Source of the DNA: DAIOFH01 sp036745875
Lineage (GTDB): Bacteria > Planctomycetota > SZUA-567
DNA: 7,638 nucleotides
Reading direction: 5' to 3'
Assembly: GCA_036745875.1 (NCBI GenBank)
Contig: DAIOFH010000162.1
Location: 1-7,638, forward strand
Positions within the stretch are counted from its first letter, which is position 1. Every line of letters begins with the position of its first letter. The notes below the pieces were generated by a model. That model saw nothing but the letters and a program-made list of their open reading frames with translations, was not told the DNA's origin and made no database searches. The position numbers and the translations under genes are program-made. This document shows positions 1 to 6,013 of the stretch, one piece after another.

Positions 1-341
1 TTGTACTGCGGATTTTCGCCTGCAGGCGGGGCCGGGCGTTTCGGCGGGCCGGGCGAGATGGCTCCCGACAGTTTGGCAAGCCCCTGGGGCACGGCGCCTT
101 TTTGATCCGACTTCAGAAGCTGCCCAAGGCCGCCGACCATGGACTGGTCCGGCATGCTTTCGTTCAGGGCCGCGATATTCTCAGCCTGGATGGCGTTGTA
201 TATTTCCTTGCGGTGGACCGAGACATGGCGAGGCGCCTGGATACCCAAACGTACCGTGTCGCCCCGCACGTCGACAACGGTTATCTCGACATCGTCGCCG
301 ATCATTATCGTCTCGTCTTTGCGGCGACTAAGAACCAGCAT
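1..341 (-). CDS. csrA: Carbon storage regulator CsrA with long C-terminal tail (partial, 3' end outside window)
   Basis: CsrA is a small dimeric RNA-binding protein that binds GGA motifs in mRNA leaders and usually blocks translation; in flagellated bacteria it controls flagellin and is antagonised by FliW. The protein starts MLVLSRRKDETIMIGDD, the standard CsrA N-terminus. The core fills residues 1-60 and keeps the RNA-contact residues Leu4 and Arg44 (VHRKEIY). The ATG at 341-339 follows a strong GGAGGA-type site with a 5-base gap. The start lies inside the end of fliW (14-base overlap), so the two are surely co-transcribed and probably translationally coupled. Oddity: usual CsrA proteins have about 60-75 residues, but this frame stays open to the window edge (113 codons). 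It adds at least 45 residues, first helix-like, then rich in Pro, Gly and Lys. The identity of the core is secure; the role of the tail is unknown. Confidence 0.95.
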   Translation of the reverse strand, partial: MLVLSRRKDETIMIGDDVEITVVDVRGDTVRLGIQAPRHVSVHRKEIYNAIQAENIAALNESMPDQSMVGGLGQLLKSDQKGAVPQGLAKLSGAISPGPPKRPAPPAGENPQY

Positions 342-822
342 TGGCGTCCTCCTCCGGAGAAGGGGTCGCTTCGGCAACGGGTTCCTTCTTTTCGTCCGGG
401 TTGACGAAGAGGCGGTACCTGGTGCTGTATTGGGGATTGACCACGACGACCTGCATGCCGAGCCTGGTCTCCGTGTTCATGACCAGGGGACCGAGCAGGT
501 TGGCCGTCGCATCCTGGGGGTTTTTGGGAATGACCAGGATCAGGCAGACGACGGCGTCCTCCGCCTTTTCCAGCTTCAGGACCTGGCGTTCCTTTTCACC
601 GATCATGATCTTGTAATCCGGCATGATCAACGACGCTTCACAGATGACAAACGCGAGTTCGGGCCGGTCACAGGATTGCAGCCACTTGAACAGCCCGTCA
701 TCGGAACATTCGAACATGACAAAACGGGTGGCGTCGCGGAAACCGATTACGCCCTCCGGGAATGTCAACAAGGCTTCGTCCGGAACTTCTTTGTCGCCAA
801 AACGACTGGTCTTGACTATCAT
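328..822 (-). CDS. fliW: Flagellar assembly factor FliW
   Basis: FliW is a cytoplasmic protein that binds flagellin and, when free, binds CsrA and relieves its repression of flagellin translation. The 164-residue product carries the family pattern: FPEGVIGF at 21-28, FKWLQS at 45-50, AFVICEAS followed by MPDY at 57-70, an ILVIPK strand at 95-100, and the conserved ANLLGPLVMNTETRLG block at 107-122 followed by YSTRYRL at 132-138. The ATG at 822-820 is preceded by AGGAGG with a 10-base gap. The last 24 residues are acidic and poorly conserved in character, and they coincide with the overlap into csrA. The usual upstream partner flgL is not next to it; the gene is first in its transcript and has its own leader and a candidate sigma-28 promoter. 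Family assignment is firm. Confidence 0.96.
   Translation of the reverse strand: MIVKTSRFGDKEVPDEALLTFPEGVIGFRDATRFVMFECSDDGLFKWLQSCDRPELAFVICEASLIMPDYKIMIGEKERQVLKLEKAEDAVVCLILVIPKNPQDATANLLGPLVMNTETRLGMQVVVVNPQYSTRYRLFVNPDEKKEPVAEATPSPEEDANAGS
347..355 (-). promoter_or_regulatory. csrA ribosome binding site inside fliW
   Basis: The minus strand reads GGAGGAGGA, ending 5 bases before the csrA ATG and lying within the last codons of fliW (Glu-Glu-Asp). It decides the csrA start. It also contains GGA motifs, so CsrA could in principle bind its own start region; that part is inference. Confidence 0.8.
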
Positions 823-823
823 T

Positions 824-930
824 TAGGATTTCCCTCCTACGAGGCTTTTCTTCGGTGGCCAATCGTTGCCACAAGCCCTTAGACCTTGAGCGTTCACCTC
901 CGGAACGCATATGAACCGATTCCCATCCAT
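824..930 (-). promoter_or_regulatory. fliW leader with GGA motifs and hairpins, candidate CsrA-binding region
   Basis: Read 5' to 3' on the minus strand, the leader has CATGGATGGGA near 931-921, which resembles the CsrA target core ARGGAUG. Next comes a 6-bp hairpin GCGTTC/GAACGC (908-903 with 895-890) whose 7-base loop CGGAGGT displays GGA. Then comes a 5-bp hairpin GTGGC/GCCAC (872-868 with 859-855). Last is a 5-bp hairpin TAGGA/TCCTA (839-835 with 828-824) that holds the AGGAGG ribosome binding site partly in its stem. GGA in a hairpin loop and over the ribosome binding site is the known style of CsrA targets. Short arms arise by chance, so binding is inferred. Confidence 0.4.
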
Positions 931-988
931 GACTGAAAAGGGGTTCTGGCGCACAAAAATCCAGACGTTCCCGGATACTCACTTATAA

Positions 989-1015
989 TTATCGACATTA
1001 TACTATGAAATCTTC
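989..1015 (-). promoter_or_regulatory. Candidate sigma-28 (FliA) promoter for fliW-csrA
   Basis: On the minus strand GAAGATTT (1015-1008) is followed by exactly 11 bases and then GTCGATAA (996-989). The enterobacterial FliA consensus is TAAAGTTT-N11-GCCGATAA, so the match is 5/8 and 7/8 with ideal spacing. The expected transcript start is near 980-984, giving a fliW leader of about 160 nt. A flagellar sigma factor would suit a flagellar regulator. A sigma-70 type TATAAT lies within the spacer (1002-997), but no good -35 box accompanies it, so it is the weaker alternative. Confidence 0.5.
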
Positions 1016-1066
1016 ACTTCCTTCCAGAATATTTATCAAGCCAACTTCAATAATAATGAAAAGCTA

Positions 1067-1095
1067 TGGACGCCACCCTCGACTTCCTTCATAAT
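1067..1095 (+). promoter_or_regulatory. Candidate sigma-70 promoter for the rightward gene cluster
   Basis: TGGACG (1067-1072, 4/6 to TTGACA) and CATAAT (1090-1095, 5/6 to TATAAT) are separated by an ideal 17 bases. Transcription would start near 1102 and leave a leader of roughly 43 bases before the ATG at 1145. It sits in the AT-rich stretch and is the best-spaced pair seen on this strand. No experimental or comparative support is available. Confidence 0.4.
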
Positions 1096-1144
1096 TAATA
1101 TGTATCTGTGACAATATCACCATACTTTAGGCAGAAGGAGCGTC

Positions 1145-1834
1145 ATGCTTACCGTCACCTCAATGGGCAACGCCGGCGTCCTCTTGGAGAACAGCGCCGG
1201 CAGGGTCTATATAGACAGTTTTTTCCAGGAAGCGCCCGGCGTCGGCGGCAAACCACATCTCCGCGGCGACGAGGCGGGTAATGCCGACCTGATCCTGATC
1301 ACCCACCGCCACCGCGACCATCTTGATCTGGACGAAACGATAGCCGCCGCCAAGACTTCCGGCGCTACCGTCGCCGGTCCCGCCAACACGACAAAACTTT
1401 TCGCGGGCGTCCTGCCTCCCGAACGTATCTTCACCCTGGAACCGGCGGAAGACAAGAAGCCTCCGGCCTCGCAAAAAGCCGTGATCGGCGACATCGCCGT
1501 CACCGCCTACCGGACCTATCACGGCCGGTCGCATAACAGTTACCTCATTGACATGGGGGGCGTCCGCATCTACCACGATGCTGACAACGAACAAACCCAG
1601 CCAATTGATATTATCGGGTTGGGGCATGTCGACCTTCTCCTCCTGTGTCCCTGGGCGGAATCGGGGTCAGGCAAATTTGTCGACGCCCTTAAGCCCGGCG
1701 CATGGCTTCTGATCCATATGACGGATGAGGAAATAGCCCAGCACCGCCGCGGCGTTTTCCTGCCTCCCCTGATCACCCCGGTGCCTGACAATGTATATGC
1801 CCTGTCGGCCGGGGAAAGGCTGGAGATTCGTTGA
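1145..1834 (+). CDS. MBL-fold metal-dependent hydrolase (UlaG-like, Lactamase_B_3 type)
   Basis: This 229-residue protein belongs to the metallo-beta-lactamase fold, in the small UlaG/YtkL-like group of cytoplasmic metal-dependent hydrolases. It opens with the typical GNAGVLLE strand-turn and VYIDSFF. It has the metal-binding THRHRDHLD motif at 53-61 (HxHxDH, His54, His56, Asp58, His59), a YHGRSHNSYLID segment at 125-136 supplying a further His, IYHDAD at 142-147 with Asp145, and a late His191 in LLIHMT. This metal-ligand set appears complete, so an active enzyme is expected; the substrate cannot be told. There is no signal peptide. The ATG has AAGGAG 4 bases upstream. It is the first gene of the rightward cluster, and its stop overlaps the dprA start (TGATG). 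The family is confident; UlaG-type L-ascorbate-6-phosphate lactonase activity is not claimed. Confidence 0.88.
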   Translation: MLTVTSMGNAGVLLENSAGRVYIDSFFQEAPGVGGKPHLRGDEAGNADLILITHRHRDHLDLDETIAAAKTSGATVAGPANTTKLFAGVLPPERIFTLEPAEDKKPPASQKAVIGDIAVTAYRTYHGRSHNSYLIDMGGVRIYHDADNEQTQPIDIIGLGHVDLLLLCPWAESGSGKFVDALKPGAWLLIHMTDEEIAQHRRGVFLPPLITPVPDNVYALSAGERLEIR

Positions 1835-3069
1835 TGGCGGAATTGACGGAAAACCTTCTCAGGCTGAAAATGGCCTCCGGCATCGGTAATCTGCTCCTGT
1901 GGCGACTCCTGGGACATTTCAAGGGCTCCGACCGTCTTCTTGGGGCGACCGTCGCCGAAATCGCCCAGGTCGAAGGGGTAAGCGAAGCGAAAGCGCGCGG
2001 CATCCTGGCCTCCGCCGATTTCGATCCCCGTCCCGAAATGGAACGCGCCCTCGCCGCCGGCGTCCGCATCATCCCCTATGACGATCCCGAATACCCGAAA
2101 CCGCTTGTCATGAGCTTCGACCCTCCGGCGGTTCTGTACGTTTTTGGCAATCTCACTCGGCAGGACCAGGTCGCCGTCGGCATTGTCGGCACCCGCCACG
2201 CTACCCGCTATGGCCGCGAGCAAGCGGAGCACATTGCCGCGTCCCTCGCGCGGGCGGGATACACGATTGTCAGCGGTCTGGCGCGCGGGATCGACACCTA
2301 TGCCCACTGCGGCGCTCTCGATGCGGGGGGAAGAACCGTCGGCGTGCTTGGCTGCGGCTTCAAACATATGTATCCGGAGGAAAACCGCGACCTTGCCATT
2401 GAAATGTCGCGGCACGGGGCGGTGGTCTCCGAATTCCCGATGGCGATGGGGCCGAGCCGTACCACTTTCCCGGCTCGCAATCGCATTATCGCCGCCATGT
2501 CTCTTGGCGTCGTGGTCGTGGAAGCGCCCGCCCGCTCCGGCGCGTTGATCACCGCGAAAGCGGCTAATGAGATTGGCAGAACGGTCTTTGCCTTGCCAGG
2601 CCGTCTCGGCGACGTCGGATCGGAGGGTTGCAACAAGCTTATCGCCGACGGAGCCGTTCTTGTCGCCAGCGTCGATGATATTTTTCACGAACTTAATCCA
2701 GCCCTTCCCGTGCCGCCCTTGCCGGAAAGGAAAAAAAAGCCGCGCAAGGGGAGGGCTGGCGGCAATTTGTTCGACGCCGACCTTCCCATTCCGGTCGAGA
2801 AAGAACACCGTACACAGCCGGAGAAACCTTCGGTCCCTCAATCCGCTCCCGCAAAAAGCGTCGACCCGCCGGATCCGGCAAACCTGAGCCCGGAGCAAAG
2901 GGAAGTCCTTTCCCTCGTCGGCAACGACTGGCAAACGATAGACGATATTGCCGAAAAGAGCGCCGTACCAGTGCATAAGGCGACGGCTGCATTGACTCTT
3001 TTGAAAATGAAAAGGCTGGTCGAACAAGGCCCGGGGCAGTCCTACCGCCTGCCGCGAAAGGGGGATTGA
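1834..3069 (+). CDS. dprA: DNA processing protein DprA (Smf)
   Basis: DprA binds incoming single-stranded DNA in the cytoplasm and loads RecA during natural transformation; it is also widespread in bacteria not known to be competent. The 411-residue protein has an N-terminal helix-hairpin-helix-like region (about 1-65) and then the Rossmann-like DprA domain (about 70-285). The signature stretches are VGIVGTRHATRYG at 115-127, IVSGLARGIDTYAH at 145-158, GVLGCG at 170-175, SEFPMAMGP at 199-207, FPARNRIIA at 212-220, and EAPARSGALITA at 230-241. A Pro/Lys-rich linker (290-350) leads to a winged-helix DprA C-terminal domain (352-406). All hallmark motifs are intact. I chose ATG at 1834, which overlaps the preceding stop by one base with GGAG 8 bases upstream, over the TTG one codon earlier. 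It is probably co-transcribed with its neighbours. Confidence 0.97.
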   Translation: MAELTENLLRLKMASGIGNLLLWRLLGHFKGSDRLLGATVAEIAQVEGVSEAKARGILASADFDPRPEMERALAAGVRIIPYDDPEYPKPLVMSFDPPAVLYVFGNLTRQDQVAVGIVGTRHATRYGREQAEHIAASLARAGYTIVSGLARGIDTYAHCGALDAGGRTVGVLGCGFKHMYPEENRDLAIEMSRHGAVVSEFPMAMGPSRTTFPARNRIIAAMSLGVVVVEAPARSGALITAKAANEIGRTVFALPGRLGDVGSEGCNKLIADGAVLVASVDDIFHELNPALPVPPLPERKKKPRKGRAGGNLFDADLPIPVEKEHRTQPEKPSVPQSAPAKSVDPPDPANLSPEQREVLSLVGNDWQTIDDIAEKSAVPVHKATAALTLLKMKRLVEQGPGQSYRLPRKGD

Positions 3070-3070
3070 G

Positions 3071-4099
3071 ATGTCGTGGTGGAGCGGCATGCGCTGGGAT
3101 GGCTGGGAGCTGATCGGCTTGGCGGGTGAAGGCTTGTTTTTCGCCCGCCTGATCGCCCAGTGGATCGCTTCCGAGAAGGCAAGGAAGCCGGTCATCCCGA
3201 CAATCTATTGGTATCTGTCGCTGGCGGGGACGGTTATCCTTATCGCCTATGCTGTGCATATCGGCAGTTTTGCCGTACTGCTGCCGCAGGTGGTTGGCGT
3301 CTTTTTCTACGCGCGGGGTTTGTGGCTCGAATTTACCAGCCGTGAGCACGCCGCCCGGCGTCACGAACTCGGACTCGACCGCCTGGATTATCCCTGGCCG
3401 AGCGTTTCCGTTGTGGTGCCGGTCCATAATGAGGAAAAAGCCTTGGCGGGGACATTGGACAATCTTTTTGCGCAGGATTATCCAGGAGCTTCTTTTGAGG
3501 TTATCGCCGCCCTCAATGGCTGCATCGACGGTTCCAGGGCGGTTGCGGAACAGTATCCGGCCTTGGTGATCGAGGATGCGAAGTCCGGCATGTCGTTTGG
3601 AAAAAACCTTGGCGCGGAACCGGCATCGGGAGATATGCTTGTCTTTGTCGACGCGGATACCAGACTGCCGGCGGACGGGTTGCGGTTGCTGGCGGAGGCG
3701 GCCGCCGGCAATAAGCAATATATGGGAACGGTCGCGGGAAAGCCTGATCGCGGCGGCGGCGTGGTCAGGGTTTGTTTTTTCATCGCCAACTGTCTGACCA
3801 GGCGCAGGAAGGCCCATGCTCCCGGCGGCGTCATGCTGATGGACAGGCTGACGTTCGCGCGCACCGGCGGTTTTGACGAAAGCCTGCCGCAAGGCACCTC
3901 CACCGACATGATCTGGCGCGGCCTCAAGGTTGGCGCGACCTATCTTTTCGTCGATACGTTCAAGGCTGAGACGTCGATCAGGCGGTTTGAAAAAACGGGG
4001 ATCGTGTCGCAAATGCTGTCGTGGCGCAAAAACCACCGGCACCTCAAAAACCATCAGCGCGACAAGGTCGCCGGCCGGGAATATGATAATATACGTTGA
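3071..4099 (+). CDS. Fusion of LAB_N membrane domain with glycosyltransferase family 2
   Basis: The 342-residue protein joins two domains. Residues about 10-88 match the lipid A biosynthesis N-terminal domain (LAB_N): GLFFARLIAQWIASEKAR followed by P-x-x-YWYLSLAGT, a hydrophobic helix, and a final LPQVVGVFFYARGLW. It should form about three membrane segments. Residues 110-300 form a GT-A fold: SVVVPVHNEE at 113-122, AALNGCIDGS at 146-155, the DxD motif in VDADTRLP (Asp194, Asp196), GGFDE at 266-270, and a TDMIW segment at 278-282 where family 2 enzymes often carry the base. Expected role: transfer of a sugar from a nucleotide donor at the inner face of the cytoplasmic membrane, perhaps to a lipid carrier or envelope glycolipid; acceptor and sugar are unknown. 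The ATG follows AAAGGGGGA in the end of dprA, with only one base between the genes. Confidence 0.88.
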   Translation: MSWWSGMRWDGWELIGLAGEGLFFARLIAQWIASEKARKPVIPTIYWYLSLAGTVILIAYAVHIGSFAVLLPQVVGVFFYARGLWLEFTSREHAARRHELGLDRLDYPWPSVSVVVPVHNEEKALAGTLDNLFAQDYPGASFEVIAALNGCIDGSRAVAEQYPALVIEDAKSGMSFGKNLGAEPASGDMLVFVDADTRLPADGLRLLAEAAAGNKQYMGTVAGKPDRGGGVVRVCFFIANCLTRRRKAHAPGGVMLMDRLTFARTGGFDESLPQGTSTDMIWRGLKVGATYLFVDTFKAETSIRRFEKTGIVSQMLSWRKNHRHLKNHQRDKVAGREYDNIR

Positions 4100-4101
4100 A
4101 G

Positions 4102-4109
4102 AAAGGTGG
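4102..4109 (+). promoter_or_regulatory. Ribosome binding site fixing a TTG start for the first caspase-like gene
   Basis: AAAGGTGG lies 6 bases before TTG 4116, directly after the glycosyltransferase stop (4097-4099). The TTG is followed at once by Lys-His-Lys-Arg and a hydrophobic stretch, a normal signal peptide start. Upstream in-frame ATG codons fall inside the glycosyltransferase gene and would place basic, non-secretory sequence in front of the signal. Confidence 0.7.
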
Positions 4110-4115
4110 TGCGCT

Positions 4116-6011
4116 TTGAAACACAAACGGATTCTTTTGGGCCTCGCCGTTATTTTCTTAGTTTTGGCACGTTCGGTCGCCGGTGCGGGCGAACCAGGCC
4201 GCAATCTTGCCTTGTGCGTTGGCATAGACAGCTATGAGCACCTGGCGGAACTGCACGGTCCGGTAAATGACGCCATCAACTGCGGCAAGCTTCTTGAAGA
4301 GTCCGGTGACTTCCGCAAGGTCATCGTGCTTACTGAAATTGACGAGTCATATGCAGAAGTCAAACCGCGCTTCATGCCGACCAAGAAAAATATACTCAAC
4401 TCACTCAAGCTTCTCGCCAACAATGCCGCCTCCGCCGACGGCTTGATGTTCATGTTCAGCGGGCACGGGATGAAGCTCGAATCCGAAAACTACCTTATGG
4501 CGATGGATTCGGACGGGGAGGCGGAGACGGGCATTTCGCTCACCGAGATTATGGAGATCATGGGAAAGAGCAAGGCGCAGCGGAAAGTTCTGTTCCTTGA
4601 CGCCAGCCGCGACAACGAGATGTTTCCCGGGCTTACCGGCGAAATTCAGTTGCCCTCCGACGATTTTGCCGCTGTCGTGTCTTGCGCCGACCATCAGGTC
4701 TCCATCGTCGACGAGGACACGGGCAGGGGTATTTTTTTCCTGGGATTTGAAAACGCCGTCGGCGGCGAAGCCGACACGGATGAGGACGGCTCGTTCAGCA
4801 TGTCGGAAATCGCCGAATACCTGGAACTCTTCATGGGCGAGTATTGCCTCGACAACCTTATCGTCGACGGGCAAACCCCGGTCGACAATCGGACGGGCGA
4901 CGAGGATTTCGTCCTTTTGAACGGTTATGCCTTTCTTTCTCAGGCGGTGCACTTGAAATCGGCGGAGCAAATTCGGGCCGAAGAGGAAACGAAGAAAAAG
5001 GCCGAGGAGACAAGGCGCAAGGCTGAAGCGGAAATTGCGGCCAAGGCCAAAGCGGCTCAAGCCAGGATTGAAGCAAGGGAGAAGGCCGAAGAGGAGAATC
5101 GCAAAGCGGAAGCTGCTCTCGTCCAGGCGGAGCAAGCGAGAGCGGGCGACTCGAGCGGGTCCGCCGCCTCGTCTTCCCACGCTGCATCGAACACGATACA
5201 GCAACCGCTTGCCAAGGATGTTCAGGATGCCTTGGACGCGGCGGACAAGGAACGCGCCGAAGGAAAAATGGCTTCGTCCTTCTCCTTGTATCTTGGCCTC
5301 GCCAATACGGGCGTCGCCGAAGCGCAGTATCAGGTCGGCGATTCCTACTATTTCGGCAAGGGCGTATCGGAAGACAAGGGCCGCGCGGTAGAGTGGCTGC
5401 GGAAGGCGGGCCTGCAAGGACATCCGAAAGCGCGCGAGATGCTTGCCTCCATGTATTATTTCGGCAACGGCGTTCCGCAGGACCTGGCGGAAGCGGCGAA
5501 GTGGAGCTCCGAGGCGGCATACGACAGCGAGAGCGGCGGGTTCAAGCTTGTGCTTTTGAACGAATCCGGCGCCAGGCAGGTCGGCGACCTTGGCCCGGCG
5601 CTCCGTCTCGAGATACTGCGCCCGGAGCAGGCGGCCATAACCATCGGAGAGATGTTCACCGACTGCGATTGTCTCGCCTTCGCTCCGGAAAAACACGAAT
5701 ATTCCGAGGGCGAACGCGCCTTCCTCAACCTCCGCGTCGTCAAGGTCATACCCGAAAAGGACAAGGAATACGACGTTTACGTAGAACTGAAAGCGCCGAT
5801 TCAACAGACGCTGAGAATGACGGTGGCGGTCAGTTCCGACTATTCCAGCGCTGCGCAGCCGGCGCAGGTCCAGCAGACGTACCAACAACAGCCGCAATAC
5901 TACCAGCAGCAGCGGCAGTATCAGCAACAGCCGTCGCAAGGGTCATCCGGAAATCCGGTTATGAGGTATTTCTTCGGAAGGCCGATGCCTCAGGAAAAGC
6001 GCAGGAGATGA
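4116..6011 (+). CDS. Secreted caspase-like pseudoprotease with EF-hand loop, coiled coil, Sel1 repeats, DUF1573-like domain and Gln/Tyr tail
   Basis: The 631-residue protein, read from TTG 4116, is modular. Residues 1-23 are a signal peptide (KHKR, hydrophobic core, cleavage near SVA-GA). Residues 30-268 are a caspase-fold (peptidase C14) domain: LALCVGIDSY at 31-40, KNIL at 91-94, MFMFSGHG with catalytic-position His117, and VLFLDASRD at 158-166 where Ser164 (AGC) stands in place of the catalytic Cys. Residues 220-231 fit an EF-hand calcium loop (DxDxDGxFxxxE). Residues 282-343 are a Lys/Glu/Ala-rich coiled coil. Two clear Sel1 repeats lie at 401-436 and 437-470, after a degenerate one. Residues 485-575 resemble DUF1573, with Cys517-x-Cys519 and a YSEGE turn. 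Residues 583-608 are Gln/Tyr-rich. Its location should be periplasmic or outside. With no Cys nucleophile, proteolysis is unlikely, so a scaffold or sensor role is inferred. It is a paralogue of the next gene. Confidence 0.85.
   Translation: MKHKRILLGLAVIFLVLARSVAGAGEPGRNLALCVGIDSYEHLAELHGPVNDAINCGKLLEESGDFRKVIVLTEIDESYAEVKPRFMPTKKNILNSLKLLANNAASADGLMFMFSGHGMKLESENYLMAMDSDGEAETGISLTEIMEIMGKSKAQRKVLFLDASRDNEMFPGLTGEIQLPSDDFAAVVSCADHQVSIVDEDTGRGIFFLGFENAVGGEADTDEDGSFSMSEIAEYLELFMGEYCLDNLIVDGQTPVDNRTGDEDFVLLNGYAFLSQAVHLKSAEQIRAEEETKKKAEETRRKAEAEIAAKAKAAQARIEAREKAEEENRKAEAALVQAEQARAGDSSGSAASSSHAASNTIQQPLAKDVQDALDAADKERAEGKMASSFSLYLGLANTGVAEAQYQVGDSYYFGKGVSEDKGRAVEWLRKAGLQGHPKAREMLASMYYFGNGVPQDLAEAAKWSSEAAYDSESGGFKLVLLNESGARQVGDLGPALRLEILRPEQAAITIGEMFTDCDCLAFAPEKHEYSEGERAFLNLRVVKVIPEKDKEYDVYVELKAPIQQTLRMTVAVSSDYSSAAQPAQVQQTYQQQPQYYQQQRQYQQQPSQGSSGNPVMRYFFGRPMPQEKRRR
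5862..5939 (+). repeat. Gln/Tyr-rich low-complexity tail coding segment
   Basis: This stretch encodes residues 583-608 of the first caspase-like protein, made mostly of Gln with spaced Tyr and Pro. It reads as imperfect units of the type QQQPQYY, QQQRQY, QQQPSQ. The DNA is built from CAG/CAA and TAC/TAT codons in mixed use, so it is not a simple trinucleotide expansion, and selection on the protein seems more likely than slippage alone. Confidence 0.7.
6003..6007 (+). promoter_or_regulatory. Ribosome binding site before a triple ATG
   Basis: AGGAG lies inside the last codons of the preceding gene, directly before ATGATGATG (6008-6016). All three ATGs are in the same frame. The third, at 6014, has the usual 6-base spacing, and the first two overlap the upstream TGA. 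Tight coupling of the two caspase-like genes is therefore expected whichever ATG is used. Confidence 0.65.
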
Positions 6012-6013
6012 TG

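Larger units (their letters stand above)
823..1144. other. Divergent intergenic region between fliW and the MBL hydrolase gene
   Basis: These 322 bases hold no convincing gene. A minus-strand frame from 982 runs through here but continues inside fliW in another frame and has no recognisable protein character. The half next to fliW (823-970) is of average composition and contains four short inverted repeats. The part at 975-1130 is clearly AT-rich compared with the genes. It holds outward-facing promoter candidates for both directions, listed separately. No factor-independent terminator (GC stem plus T run) was seen. Confidence 0.75.

Noticed and set aside
139..882. Plus-strand open frame over csrA and fliW
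   Set aside because: Both minus-strand genes are firmly identified, and this translation has no family character.
945..965. Inverted repeat TCTGG/CCAGA as a terminator or operator
   Set aside because: The arms are only 5 bp with an 11-base loop, and the T run is in the loop rather than after the stem. Likely chance.
698..982. Minus-strand open frame beginning upstream of fliW
   Set aside because: It runs into fliW in a different frame, and its unique N-terminal part looks random. No flgL-like C-terminus was found there.
1831..1833. TTG as the dprA start
   Set aside because: The adjacent ATG at 1834 gives the common TGATG stop-start overlap and better spacing to GGAG.
1570..3195. Long minus-strand open frame (about 540 codons) opposite dprA
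   Set aside because: It lies antisense to a gene with complete DprA motifs, has no recognisable protein features, and is explained by GC-rich codon use of the real gene.
3930..4115. Upstream extension of the first caspase-like gene to an ATG at 3930
   Set aside because: This would overlap the glycosyltransferase gene by 170 bases and bury the signal peptide. The TTG at 4116 has a well-placed ribosome binding site.
2693..4225. Long minus-strand open frame opposite dprA and the glycosyltransferase gene
   Set aside because: It crosses two well-supported plus-strand genes, its translation is Arg/Pro/His-rich without motifs, and it has no ribosome binding site context.
4401..5939. Minus-strand open frame of about 510 codons opposite the first caspase-like gene
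   Set aside because: It is a shadow frame: very rich in Leu/Arg/Phe because it reads the coiled-coil and Gln-rich codons backwards.
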